Assembly: GCF_016801985.1 (NCBI RefSeq)
Contig: NZ_JAEVLS010000008.1
Location: 355,093-419,092, forward strand
DNA length: 64,000 nucleotides
DNA from: Steroidobacter gossypii
Lineage (GTDB): Bacteria; Pseudomonadota; Gammaproteobacteria; Steroidobacterales; Steroidobacteraceae
Direction of reading: 5' to 3'
The translations under genes were made by a program, and so were the position numbers. Below, piece after piece: positions 41,315-50,100 of the stretch (position 1 is the stretch's first letter; every line of letters starts with the position of its first letter). The notes beneath the pieces are model-generated. The model was not told the origin of the DNA. It saw only the letters and a program-made list of their open reading frames with translations, and searched no databases.

Positions 41315-43897
41315 ATGTCCGTTATAGAAAGAATCGTAAGCCGATTGTCCGAGCACTTCGAAAACATTCCGGATGCGTTGCGCAAGAGGCGCCTGCTGGT
41401 CGGCATTGTTTTCCTTGCGTTGCTTGCCGGGAGCATCTTCGGCATCGGCAAGCTGCGCATGGACATGACCATCGAGGGCTGGTTCCACAAGGAAGACCCG
41501 ACACTGGTCGCGTTCAACCGCTACCACGCGCAGTTCGGCAGCGAGGACGGCGTCTACATCGTCTACAAGGCGAAGGACGGGGACGTGTTTTCGCCGGCTT
41601 CGCTGGAAGCCGTGCGCGGTATCCAGGACGAGCTGATCAACTTCCGCGCCAGGCTCAAGGAGGGCGAGGAATCCGCGCTCGGACACATCGTCAAGGTCGA
41701 CACGCTGGTGAACGCTTCGGTGCTGACGGTCGACGGGGACGTGTTGGCTTCCAGGCCCCTGGTCGGCGACTCGGTGCCCACCTCGCCCGAAGCGATCGCC
41801 GAGATCAAGGCGATCGCCGAAGCCGAGAGGCAGCTGCCGCTCCAGTTCTTCTCGCGCGATCACAAGTACGGCGGGATTTATATCGAAACCGATTTCGGCG
41901 CCATCCCGGTCGACGCGGAGGAGGTCACCGATGAAACGGTTCTGTCGCTGGATCAGACCGCCTCGCCAGGCGAGGAAAAGCCGGTCGAGTTCAAGCCGAC
42001 CGACCAGGCCGACTACCTGAAGCTGTTCGAAGAAATCAAGAAGATCCTCGAGAAGCCTGAGTACGCCAAGCAGTTCGACTTTTACGCCGTCGGCAACACC
42101 GCGGCCGCCGAGCACGACGTGAAGATGTCCGAAGAAATGGGCATGCTCTACATGGCCGCGTTCGCGATCATCATGATGCTGCTGTGGTTCCTGTTCCGTT
42201 CCACGTCGGCCGTGGTGTGGTCGATGCTGACCGTCATCCTGAGCACGGTTTTCACGCTTGGCGTCACCGGGTGGCTCGGACTCACCGTCACCGGTTTCCT
42301 GATCCTCACCATCCTGCTGATCCTGACCGTCGGTGTCGCTGATTCGGTGCACGTGCTGACGGGCTACACCCGCCTGCGCATTTCCGGCATCGACCATCAG
42401 GATGCGCTGCGCCGAACCTACAAGTTCGCCGGCGTGGCACTGCTCCTGACCGGCTTCACCAACATGACCGGCACGATGGCGCTGAACATCACGCCGGTCG
42501 TTCCGATCCAGAGCTTCGCGATCATGTCGACCCTCGGCATCCTGTTCGCATTGCTGCTGACCTTCTACCTGCTGCCGTTGCTGATCGACTTCTGGCCGAC
42601 GGTGTCGAAGAAGAAGGTGATCGCCGCCACGCCGGAGAAAAAGCGCTTCCTGGATGTGCTGCCGCGTCTGAGGTCGGCCTTGGACCAGGTTGTCCCGCTG
42701 GTGGAGAAGCGTCCAGTCGCGTTCATCATTCCCTTCATGCTGGTACTCGCGGTCTCCATCTACGGCGCGACCCAGGTGAAGATCGACTCGCAGATCCTGG
42801 ACCAGTATCCAAAGGACTCGACCTTCACGCAGAGCGTGAAGGTCGCCGACGAGCACATGATGGGCGCCTACGCCATGGTGCTGTACCTCGATTTCAAGCA
42901 GGACTTCGCCCTGCAGGATCCGGACGTGCTGAAGGCGATGGACGAGCTGCAGAAGAAGTTCGAGACCAAGTACCAGAAGTATGTGGTGATGACCAACTCC
43001 ATCGCCTATGTGACCAAGGACGCCAACCGGAAGCTCAATGGCAACGCACCGGGGTACGAGCGGATCCCCGACACGCGCGAAACCCTGTCGCAAACGCTGT
43101 TCCTGTTCAACAACGCGAATCCGAGCGAGCGCCAGCGCCTGGTCGACGACAGCTACCGCAAGGCCAACATCAAGATCTCGCTGCACAGCTACGGGTCGTA
43201 CGAGTACAGCGAAGTCTTCAAGCAGATGCGCGCCGACATCGACGAAATGATGGCCAAGCTGAAGACGAAGTATCCCAACGCCGAGGTGTCCATCACCGGC
43301 ATCTTCGCGCTGGCGATGCAGGCGGCCCAGTACATCACCGAGAACCAGGTCATCACTTTCGGCATCGCTCTCGTGGTGGTGAGCGTGATCCTGCTGCTGG
43401 TGTTCGGCTCGTTCAAGGTCGGAATGATCGCGTTGATTCCAAATCTGATCCCTGCGCTGCTCACCCTGGGCGTGCTCGGGATCACCGGAGTTCCCCTTGA
43501 TTTCTTCACGATGATGCTCGCGCCGATCGTCATCGGCATCTCGATCGACGACACCGTGCACTTCATTTCGACTTACCAGATGCAACTCGCCGAGGACGGC
43601 GACGTCAATGCCGCCCTGCAGCGGACCATGGCAAAAGCAGGCCCTGGCGTGGTGTTCACCGCGCTGATCCTGGGCCTGGGCTTCGGCATCATGGCGATCG
43701 CCTCCGCGGCGGGCACATCCAATATGGGCAAATTCGGCGCGCTGGCGATTTTGATGGGACTGCTCAACGACTTGTTCCTGCTGCCGGCCCTGCTGCTGAA
43801 GTTCAAACCGACGTTCAAGAAGGAGCATGCGCCTGCTCACCGACCGGGTCCTGCTGCTGGAGTTCAAACCGGAGTTGAAGAAGGAGTCGTTGGATGA
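41315..43897 (+). CDS. RND/MMPL-family exporter
   Basis: The 860-residue inner-membrane protein has the two-halved RND plan: a TM helix at about 28-45, a periplasmic domain, a cluster of six TM helices from about 275 to 430 (ILLILTVGVADSVHVLTGY), a second periplasmic domain, then TM helices from about 680 (GIALVVVSVILLLVFGSF, APIVIGISIDDTVHFI, LILGLGFGIMAIAS). The Asp residues in VGVADSVH and GISIDDTVH are the expected proton-relay sites. It is the MMPL/HpnN-like subgroup without a separate adaptor. The LolA-like and barrel proteins are its usual genomic partners, suggesting export of the lipophilic product to or across the outer membrane. Confidence 0.88.
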   Translation: MSVIERIVSRLSEHFENIPDALRKRRLLVGIVFLALLAGSIFGIGKLRMDMTIEGWFHKEDPTLVAFNRYHAQFGSEDGVYIVYKAKDGDVFSPASLEAVRGIQDELINFRARLKEGEESALGHIVKVDTLVNASVLTVDGDVLASRPLVGDSVPTSPEAIAEIKAIAEAERQLPLQFFSRDHKYGGIYIETDFGAIPVDAEEVTDETVLSLDQTASPGEEKPVEFKPTDQADYLKLFEEIKKILEKPEYAKQFDFYAVGNTAAAEHDVKMSEEMGMLYMAAFAIIMMLLWFLFRSTSAVVWSMLTVILSTVFTLGVTGWLGLTVTGFLILTILLILTVGVADSVHVLTGYTRLRISGIDHQDALRRTYKFAGVALLLTGFTNMTGTMALNITPVVPIQSFAIMSTLGILFALLLTFYLLPLLIDFWPTVSKKKVIAATPEKKRFLDVLPRLRSALDQVVPLVEKRPVAFIIPFMLVLAVSIYGATQVKIDSQILDQYPKDSTFTQSVKVADEHMMGAYAMVLYLDFKQDFALQDPDVLKAMDELQKKFETKYQKYVVMTNSIAYVTKDANRKLNGNAPGYERIPDTRETLSQTLFLFNNANPSERQRLVDDSYRKANIKISLHSYGSYEYSEVFKQMRADIDEMMAKLKTKYPNAEVSITGIFALAMQAAQYITENQVITFGIALVVVSVILLLVFGSFKVGMIALIPNLIPALLTLGVLGITGVPLDFFTMMLAPIVIGISIDDTVHFISTYQMQLAEDGDVNAALQRTMAKAGPGVVFTALILGLGFGIMAIASAAGTSNMGKFGALAILMGLLNDLFLLPALLLKFKPTFKKEHAPAHRPGPAAGVQTGVEEGVVG
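43790..43886 (+). repeat. 36-bp direct repeat at the exporter 3' end
   Basis: Copies at 43790-43825 and 43851-43886 are 61 bp apart, so the second is read in another frame. Each ends in AAGGAG. The second supplies the ribosome-binding site of the next gene; the first also has an ATG nearby (43827). The exporter's last about 20 residues come from the shifted copy. Confidence 0.85.
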
Positions 43898-44817
43898 AAT
43901 TCGCTTATCGTATTTTCCTCGCGGCGCTGTTCGTGGCCGCCCCGACGGCATCCCTCGCGCAGGACGCCCGCGAGATCATGATCAAGGTGGACGATGCGAC
44001 GAATCACAGCTATTCGTCTTCGGTCCGCCTCGTCAAGTTCTCGACCTGCCGCTACAGCATCAGCGGCGGAAAACTGTCCTGCGCCGAGAAGCCGCGCGTC
44101 GTGATCTTCGAGTCGTTTAGCAAGAGCCATCGTCCCCCGGGACGACGCGACAACGATAACAAGGGGCTGGACGTGATCATCCAGCCGATCAGCGACAAGA
44201 ACACGGCGATGCTCTCCTGGGGATACGCTGAAGACGACAAGGCCACGGATTTCTGGGTCTATCTGCCCGTGTTGAGCAAGGTCAGGCGCATCGTGTCCGT
44301 CGCCGACAGCGGCGAGAGCGGAGCCGTGTTCGGTTCGGAAGTGTCGGCCGAAGACGCGGACGTCAAGAAGGTGAGGGATTACACATACGAGATGCTTGGC
44401 GAGGACACCCATCGTGGTCGCCCGGTCTGGAAGATCGAGTTGACCCCGACGGCCAGCCGCAGCAAGCGTTCCTATTACGGCCGCATCGTCTCCTACGTCG
44501 ACAAGGAGCGCTTCATCGTGCTGAAGGAGGACCTCTACGATCGTACCGGCAGGCACTACAAGCAGTACTCGGTGCTGGAGGTGGAACAGTTCGGCGAGGT
44601 CTGGATGGCCACGAAGGCCGTGATGAACAATCTCACCAAGCGCCGGATCACCCATTGGGAGCACTCCGATGTCGTGCTCAACGTCGACATCGACGACGAA
44701 TTTCTGAGCCAGCGCTCGCTGACCGACTTCGCCTATCGCGAGCGTCATATGCAGCTCTACCGCAAGTACCTGACCCAGGAAAAGGTCGGGACGCAGCAGG
44801 CGGCGGCCAAGCCATGA
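43894..44817 (+). CDS. LolA-like outer-membrane lipoprotein-sorting protein
   Basis: The ATG overlaps the exporter stop (ATGA) and has AAGGAG upstream. The 307-residue protein has a signal peptide (MKFAYRIFLAALFVAAPTASLAQ) and a beta-rich domain (MLSWGYAEDDKATDFWVYLPVLSKVRRI, YTYEMLGED, YGRIVSYVDKERFIVLKEDLYDRTG). This is the LolA-like family that accompanies MMPL/RND exporters. It probably binds lipophilic cargo in the periplasm and passes it to the outer-membrane barrel. Confidence 0.82.
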   Translation: MKFAYRIFLAALFVAAPTASLAQDAREIMIKVDDATNHSYSSSVRLVKFSTCRYSISGGKLSCAEKPRVVIFESFSKSHRPPGRRDNDNKGLDVIIQPISDKNTAMLSWGYAEDDKATDFWVYLPVLSKVRRIVSVADSGESGAVFGSEVSAEDADVKKVRDYTYEMLGEDTHRGRPVWKIELTPTASRSKRSYYGRIVSYVDKERFIVLKEDLYDRTGRHYKQYSVLEVEQFGEVWMATKAVMNNLTKRRITHWEHSDVVLNVDIDDEFLSQRSLTDFAYRERHMQLYRKYLTQEKVGTQQAAAKP

Positions 44818-46124
44818 GCCTGTTCAGAGACTGCGAAAGCTACGACTGCATCGTGGTCGGCTCCGGCACCGCCGGAGCCGTGATCGCGCGCGAACTCAGT
44901 GGTCGCGGGCAGAGGGTGCTGATCCTGGAGCGGGGACAATATCTCCCGCTCAAGGAGACGGTCTGGACGCTCGGGTCGATGTTCAACGAGGTCCCTGTCG
45001 CCGATCAGCTCAAGGACGCCAGGGTGTACGCTGCAGGCGGCTCGAGCGCGATGTTTATGGCGGTCATGGACGAACCGCCGATCGATGCCTATCGCGCGCT
45101 CGGGATCGATCTGCAGCCCGCCTACGATGCGATCCGTCTACAGGTCCCGCTCGCCGAGATGCCCGACGCGCTCATGAGCCCGCAGGCGCACAGGGTGCGG
45201 GAAGCAGCCATCGCGCTCGGTTACGACTGGAAGAAGAAGCTGATGCTGATCGACCAGTCGAAGTGCAACGGCGTCTACTCGTACGATGCCAAGTGGAAGG
45301 CGCTGGCCTTCGTCGACGAAGCCGTGCGCCAGGGCGCAGTGCTCAAGTGCGGGGCCCTGGCGGAACGGGTACTGATCGAGAGCGGGCGCGCGGTCGGCGT
45401 GGAATGCCGGATCAGGGAAGGAGCGTTCCGCAGCCGTACCGTCCAGTTCCGGGCGGAGCGGGTCGTTGTTTGCGCGGGCTCGTTGGCGTCGCCGCTACTT
45501 CTGCGCGGCAGCGGGCTGCAGCATGTTGCCGCCGGCGGCTATTACATCGATCCCAGCTTTACGCTGTTCGGGCGCGTCCCGGGCCTGCGCGGCATCGACA
45601 GTTTCTGCGGCACCATGGAAGCCACGCTCGAAAAGGGCATCGTCCTGAAGGACGCGAACGTCCACAAGCTGCCGTTCCGCATGTTCATGTTGCAGTACAT
45701 GCAGGTTACGCGGATGTTCGCGTATTCCGAGAGCATCGGAGTCACAGTGATGGCCCACGACGAAGTCGGCGGCGGGCTCTCCGCCGATGGTCGATACCAC
45801 AAGACGCTCGATGCCGCGGTTTTCGACAAGCTCGCTCGCGGCGAGCAGGCGGCGCGGGCGATCCTGGAACGCGCCGGTGCCGTTGACGTATTCAAGGCGC
45901 CAATGTTCTCCGGCGGCGCTCTCGGTACGCTGCGCATCGGCAGCGATGTCGACGCGAATCTCGAAACCAGCGTGCGCGATCTCTACGTCTGCGATGGCTC
46001 GCTCATCCCGGAGAACGGACGCGTCGCGCCGACACTAACCCTGCTTTGCCTGGCGAAGTATCTCGCCAACATCTTGACCCAAAGCCGGAACGCGCACGCC
46101 GAAGCGGAGATCGTCGCTGCCTGA
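44814..46124 (+). CDS. GMC-type FAD-dependent oxidoreductase
   Basis: The ATG at 44814 overlaps the previous stop (ATGA); the frame open from 44655 is antecedent coding in another gene. The 436-residue protein has the FAD-binding motif VVGSGTAGAVIARELS with ILERG, AGGSSAMF, a substrate domain and the C-terminal DLYVCDGSLIPENGRVAPTLTLLCLAKYLA, where GMC enzymes keep His/Asn catalytic residues. It should oxidise an alcohol or tailor the polyketide. Its last 30 codons are duplicated downstream in non-coding DNA. Confidence 0.85.
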   Translation: MSLFRDCESYDCIVVGSGTAGAVIARELSGRGQRVLILERGQYLPLKETVWTLGSMFNEVPVADQLKDARVYAAGGSSAMFMAVMDEPPIDAYRALGIDLQPAYDAIRLQVPLAEMPDALMSPQAHRVREAAIALGYDWKKKLMLIDQSKCNGVYSYDAKWKALAFVDEAVRQGAVLKCGALAERVLIESGRAVGVECRIREGAFRSRTVQFRAERVVVCAGSLASPLLLRGSGLQHVAAGGYYIDPSFTLFGRVPGLRGIDSFCGTMEATLEKGIVLKDANVHKLPFRMFMLQYMQVTRMFAYSESIGVTVMAHDEVGGGLSADGRYHKTLDAAVFDKLARGEQAARAILERAGAVDVFKAPMFSGGALGTLRIGSDVDANLETSVRDLYVCDGSLIPENGRVAPTLTLLCLAKYLANILTQSRNAHAEAEIVAA

Positions 46125-46234
46125 CGGCCGCCACTCACCTGCTTTGCCTGGCGAACTATCTCGCCGACATCTTTGACCCAAACCCGGAACGCGCCCGCCG
46201 AAGCGGAGGCCGTGTCGGCCTGCCGCCGCCACCC
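46041..46234 (+). repeat. about 95-bp direct repeat of the GMC gene 3' end
   Basis: The end of the oxidoreductase gene (46041-46134) recurs just downstream (46139-46234) with scattered changes and small indels that destroy the frame. The second copy fills most of the gap before the START-domain gene. Confidence 0.9.
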
Positions 46235-46300
46235 ACGAGCGGCGCTCGTGTTCCATCACCCAGCCCATCGCAAGAACAGGAAGACAACAGGAGTGACAAC

Positions 46301-47116
46301 ATGAGTGAAGTAGCGAATACCACGACCACAGACAAGGCGGCCGTCCCCAAGAAGATCAAGGATCCGCTCTGGAAGAGAATCTACTTCGTCTTCAGCCTGG
46401 TTGTGATGGCGGCGCTCATCGCGCATTTCACGTGGGTGGCCTCCGGTTCGGCCGAATGGAAACTCGCCAAGGATGAGGATGGCATCAAGGTCTACGTCAT
46501 GAAAGCACCGGGCGACGCGATGCTGAAGCTGCGGACGGTGATGGAAGGTGATTACACGTTGACCCAGTTGGTCTCGCAGCATATCGGCGTCGGCGACACT
46601 CTGCAGGTTTGCAAAGAATGGATTCCCGGATGCGTGGATTTCAAGCGCATCATGCACTTCAACCCGGCCCGAGGCTACGACAGGGATCTGTGGCGCGTGG
46701 AAATACCCGGACCGTTCGCCGATCGAGAGCTGCTGATCTCGACAATATTCCATCAGGACAAGGCGACCAAGAAGGTAACGCTCGATGTGGTGGGTATGCC
46801 CAACAGCTTGCCGCATACGCCCGGCGTCGTACGGCTGGAGCGGATTCACAACCAATGGACCTACACGCCGATGCCCAACGGCAAGACGGAAGTGGTGTTG
46901 ATCCAGGACGTTGGTTTCTCGGACGTCGGCTTCCTGCCGTACCCCCTCCTGAACCTGACCCTCGTCGACGATAGTCACAAGTTTTTCGCGACCACGTTGC
47001 GGTCGAGCCTGCTGGAAGACAAGTACGTCAACGCCAAGGTGGACATAGTTGACCTCGAGGACATCCGCCCGGGCGAATTCTCGCAGGCAACTCTGCAGAC
47101 GGCCCCCGGCCCCTGA
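46301..47116 (+). CDS. START-domain-like membrane-anchored protein
   Basis: The ATG at 46301 (MSEVANTTTTDK) gives 271 residues, preceded by AGGAG-rich sequence. One TM helix near residues 24-44 (IYFVFSLVVMAALIAHFTWV) is followed by a START-like domain: EWKLAKDEDGIKVYVMKAPG, AMLKLRTVMEGDYTL, WRVEIPGPFADRELLI, VRLERIHNQWTYTPMPNGKTEVVLIQDV. START domains bind lipids or hydrophobic products. The location after an exporter and tailoring oxidase suggests carrying the hydrophobic product or an intermediate at the inner membrane. Confidence 0.8.
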   Translation: MSEVANTTTTDKAAVPKKIKDPLWKRIYFVFSLVVMAALIAHFTWVASGSAEWKLAKDEDGIKVYVMKAPGDAMLKLRTVMEGDYTLTQLVSQHIGVGDTLQVCKEWIPGCVDFKRIMHFNPARGYDRDLWRVEIPGPFADRELLISTIFHQDKATKKVTLDVVGMPNSLPHTPGVVRLERIHNQWTYTPMPNGKTEVVLIQDVGFSDVGFLPYPLLNLTLVDDSHKFFATTLRSSLLEDKYVNAKVDIVDLEDIRPGEFSQATLQTAPGP

Positions 47117-47257
47117 GTTCGAACAGTGGGGTAGGGCGCGCCTGTTGAACACTCGCGCCCTATCGGCTCGTACGGGCTGTCCGCCCGCGCATCTACCGAA
47201 ACAAATTGCAGCCGGTCTTGTGAACCGAACCAGACCATGACCGGAAGGAACCAGACC

Positions 47258-48523
47258 ATGACCGAGACGACCCAAGAGATCGAGACGGCCCAAGAAACTT
47301 GGATGCCCCAGGAAACAGGGACAGCTCCGGAACTATTCAACCCGTTCCTGCCGGGGTTTGACGAGAACCCGTACGAGCACTATCGGATGCTGCGCGACAA
47401 TAACCCGGTGCAGGAGCACCCGATGGGGTTCTGGTTCGTGTCCCGGCACGCCGACGTCTCCGCGCTGCTGCGCGACGCCCGACTGTCCGTGGCGGACCGC
47501 AACCTCGCGCCGGGCCCAATGCGCGACCAGTACGAGAAACTCATCGCCAACGCGCCCGTCAAACTGGTGAGCCTATTGGACAGCGACCCGCCGGACCACA
47601 CCCGGCTGCGGTCGTTGGTGGGCAAGGTGTTCACGCCGCGCTCGATCGCCGCGCTGGAGCCGATGGTGACCGAGCTGGTCGACGAGGCATTGGACCGCAT
47701 CGCCGATACCGGCTCGGTCAACCTGATCGACGCACTCGCGTTCCCGTTGCCGTTCGCGGTGATCTCTACGATGCTCGGCATGCCGGACACCAATCCCAAG
47801 CGGCTGCTCGAGCTGACCGAGACGCTGGTCATCGCGCTGGAGCCGGTCGCCGATCCCGACGTGATGAGGTCGATCGTCGAAGCCGAGGTGGAGCTGTCCG
47901 GAATGATGCAAGAGGTCATCGCGTGGAAGCGAAACAACCCAGCCGACGACCTGCTGACCGCGCTCATTCAGGCAGACCATAACGGCGACTTTCTCTCCAA
48001 CGACGAGCTGGTGGCCCAGATCCTGTTGCTGTTCGTCGCGGGTCACCATACGACCGTCAACCTGATCGGCAACGGTGTCATCGCGCTGTTGCGCCACCCC
48101 GACCAACTTGCGCTGCTGCGATCGAACCCGGACCTCATCGGCAACGCCGTCGAGGAGTTCCTCCGCTACGACAGCCCCACCCACCAGACCCGTCGGATCA
48201 CCCTCACTCCGTACCAGGTCGGTGGCCGGGAGATCCCGGCCGGCGCGATGATGATCGCTTGCCTCGGCTCGGCCAACCGGGATGAGCGGGCGTTCGGCCC
48301 GGACGCCGACGTGCTGCGGCTCGACCGCGAGCAGGCGCGCCACCACGTGTCGTTCAGCGTCGGCGCGCACCACTGCCTGGGCTCCGCGCTCGCGCGGCTG
48401 GAGGGGAGGGTGGCGATCAGCCGGCTGGTGAGCAGGTTCCCCAAACTGGCGTTGTCCGGTCGGGTGCGCTGGAACGGCCGGATCAACCTGCGCGGCGCGA
48501 CGCATATCCCAGTCAGCGTGTAG
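47258..48523 (+). CDS. cytochrome P450 (actinobacterial-like)
   Basis: I choose the ATG at 47258, with GGAAGGA 10 bp upstream, over the ATG at 47237 that gives seven more residues. The 421-residue P450 has I-helix LFVAGHHTTVN, ExxR in VEEFLRYDSP, and haem loop FSVGAHHCLGS with Cys373. The opening NPFLPGFDENPYEHYRMLRDNNPV and the overall sequence resemble actinobacterial macrolide-type P450s. It is likely a tailoring hydroxylase or epoxidase; redox partners are not in the window. It ends convergently with the acyl hydrolase gene. Confidence 0.92.
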   Translation: MTETTQEIETAQETWMPQETGTAPELFNPFLPGFDENPYEHYRMLRDNNPVQEHPMGFWFVSRHADVSALLRDARLSVADRNLAPGPMRDQYEKLIANAPVKLVSLLDSDPPDHTRLRSLVGKVFTPRSIAALEPMVTELVDEALDRIADTGSVNLIDALAFPLPFAVISTMLGMPDTNPKRLLELTETLVIALEPVADPDVMRSIVEAEVELSGMMQEVIAWKRNNPADDLLTALIQADHNGDFLSNDELVAQILLLFVAGHHTTVNLIGNGVIALLRHPDQLALLRSNPDLIGNAVEEFLRYDSPTHQTRRITLTPYQVGGREIPAGAMMIACLGSANRDERAFGPDADVLRLDREQARHHVSFSVGAHHCLGSALARLEGRVAISRLVSRFPKLALSGRVRWNGRINLRGATHIPVSV

Positions 48524-48556
48524 GTCATGTGCCCGACCGGTCGCAAGGAGCGGCGC

Positions 48557-49576
48557 CTAGTGCGGCGATTCGACTCCAACGTCACTCAAGAGGCGTGCGA
48601 AATTCTTCTGATCTTGTCCGAGCGGCGTGAGGATCGCGTGGACAGTGGATTGTGTTGCGGCGGTTAGCTGGTATTTCAGAAACATGGCTAACGTTCCCGC
48701 GGGACCTACGTCGATGTAGCGATGCATGCCCCGCTGCTCCAGACATGCGATCGCTTCCCGGAACCGGATGGGATGGCGAACGACGCGCCAGAAACTGAGC
48801 TCCGAAGCACTCTCGAGCGGTCGTCCCAGCTCGCAGCACACGAGGGGCAAGGGCCCACGCGTGCATCGAACCGACGAGCGCATGAACGATTCGAAAGGTG
48901 CCTGCGCCTCCTCGATCCAGCGCGAATGAAAGGCGAAAGAGACCGGCAGGCGCTGAAAGACGATCTGGCGATGTGAAAGGTGGGCCTCTATGACTGGGAC
49001 GGCCGCTTGTGCCATCGATACGGCGAAGTGTGAAGCGAAGTTGATGCCGGCCAATTCGCAGTGCTCTCTGAAAACGCGTTCATCCATCAGCGTGGGATCC
49101 GCGAGCACCGCGATTATGCCGCCCGGCTCGCAGCACGTCTCGAACGCAATTGCCTGCTTCAGTACAGCGGCCATCGCGTCCTCCACGCTCAGCCAGCCTG
49201 CAATGGTTGCTGCGGCGAAGGTGCCGAGGCTTGCACCCAAGGTTAGATCGGGTTTGACACCCGCGGCCATCAGGCTCTGTGCCAGCGAGTATTCAACCAT
49301 GAAGATCGCAGGGTGCGTCAGCAGCGTCCGATCGAATGTTTCCGATTTGTGGCGAGGAGAATAAATCGTCTCGATCACAGACTGCCCGGCCATCGCGCAC
49401 GCGATCGCGTCCAGGCGCGCCATGCAGCGGCGGAAGATCTCGTTTCGTTCGTACAATTCACGTCCCATCTGGAAGTAGTGGGACCCTTGACCGGAAAACA
49501 TGAAGACCGTCGGGGCGTGGGGCACGCGTGGAGCTCCTGAGGTTGAAAATACGATCTCGCGGACGGCGTGATTCAA
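48557..49576 (-). CDS. PksD/PedC-like trans-acting acyl hydrolase (AT-fold)
   Basis: The frame starts with TTG at 49576; no better ATG is seen upstream before a stop. The 339-residue protein has the malonyl-transferase fold: FMFSGQGSHYFQMGRELY, nucleophile elbow GASLGTF (usual GHSLG), SFAFHSRWIEEA with the catalytic His, and DVGPAGTLAMF. The overall match is to PksD/PedC-type proteins of trans-AT systems, which remove stalled acyl units from ACPs, rather than to the malonyl-loading AT. The Arg that binds the malonyl carboxylate is not evident. It is the only AT-like gene seen, so the true malonyl AT must lie outside the window. Confidence 0.75.
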   Translation of the reverse strand: MNHAVREIVFSTSGAPRVPHAPTVFMFSGQGSHYFQMGRELYERNEIFRRCMARLDAIACAMAGQSVIETIYSPRHKSETFDRTLLTHPAIFMVEYSLAQSLMAAGVKPDLTLGASLGTFAAATIAGWLSVEDAMAAVLKQAIAFETCCEPGGIIAVLADPTLMDERVFREHCELAGINFASHFAVSMAQAAVPVIEAHLSHRQIVFQRLPVSFAFHSRWIEEAQAPFESFMRSSVRCTRGPLPLVCCELGRPLESASELSFWRVVRHPIRFREAIACLEQRGMHRYIDVGPAGTLAMFLKYQLTAATQSTVHAILTPLGQDQKNFARLLSDVGVESPH

Positions 49577-49700
49577 TTGAACCCAACTCGGTGCAGCCGA
49601 TTACATCAGTCCCGGCTCTTCCGCAGCAAGATCGCTCGGAGCTTTGGTCGCCGGAGCGATCGAACTTGATCGCATCATTCAAATCTCAGATGGAGTGTAT

Positions 49701-49799
49701 ATGACGCTGCCAGTGTGTCATGAGCTCTCGGATGAGGAGCTGGCCCGAATCGAGCGACTCGCCGAGGCCGCTACGGAGCGTGACATGGCGCGATCATGA
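49701..49799 (+). pseudogene. truncated relative of the small PKS-A-operon protein
   Basis: A 32-codon frame (MTLPVCHELSDEELARIERL, then AEAATERDMARS) resembles the first 30 residues of the protein at 16157 and then stops. With the ops-like element 3, tRNA-Cys and broken cysS downstream it looks like the decayed remains of a duplicated leader-operon. Confidence 0.5.
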
Positions 49800-49901
49800 A
49801 AAGCCTCGACTATCGGGTTGCAGTGTTGGCCTGGCAGAGCAGATATTTACTTCGCGCGTCTGATCGAATCAAAAATCGCAAAGTAATTTCACATTCCAAG
49901 G

Positions 49902-49931
49902 TTGATTTATGAGAACGATCCGCGCTAGTTT
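49902..49931 (+). promoter_or_regulatory. possible promoter of the third ops-like leader
   Basis: TTGATT (49902-49907), 18-bp spacer, TAGTTT (49926-49931). It is weaker than the two other leaders but its end is 43 nt before element 3, the same distance as in the other two. Confidence 0.4.
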
Positions 49932-49974
49932 ATTAGCACCCCAAACGCACTCCGCTGCTCGTCGCGTTATAACT

Positions 49975-49997
49975 TGACGGGGCGGAGCCTGCCCGAA
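49975..49997 (+). promoter_or_regulatory. ops-like leader element, copy 3 (before tRNA-Cys)
   Basis: Core GGGCGGAGCCTGCCCG (G to C and A to G relative to copies 1-2). A perfect 7-bp hairpin follows: CCGAATG (49993-49999), loop TCCGACAGCA, CATTCGG (50010-50016). Same stem and loop length as copy 2. It leads into tRNA-Cys, the broken cysS and PKS-C. Confidence 0.6.
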
Positions 49998-50100
49998 TGT
50001 CCGACAGCACATTCGGTGACAATCACTCATCGCAGTTCGGTTCCCCGCCTGAGCGACGCCAAGCTCACGCGCTCGATCATTCTTCGTCCGGGTTTTCGTC

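Noticed and set aside
40937..43951. Minus-strand frame of about 1000 codons antisense to the exporter
   Set aside because: It is a high-GC shadow of the RND gene: low complexity, rich in His, Arg, Gln and Glu, no family resemblance, while the plus strand is a full exporter.
49458..49682. 74-codon minus-strand frame upstream of the acyl hydrolase
   Set aside because: It overlaps the hydrolase start in another frame and has no recognisable content.
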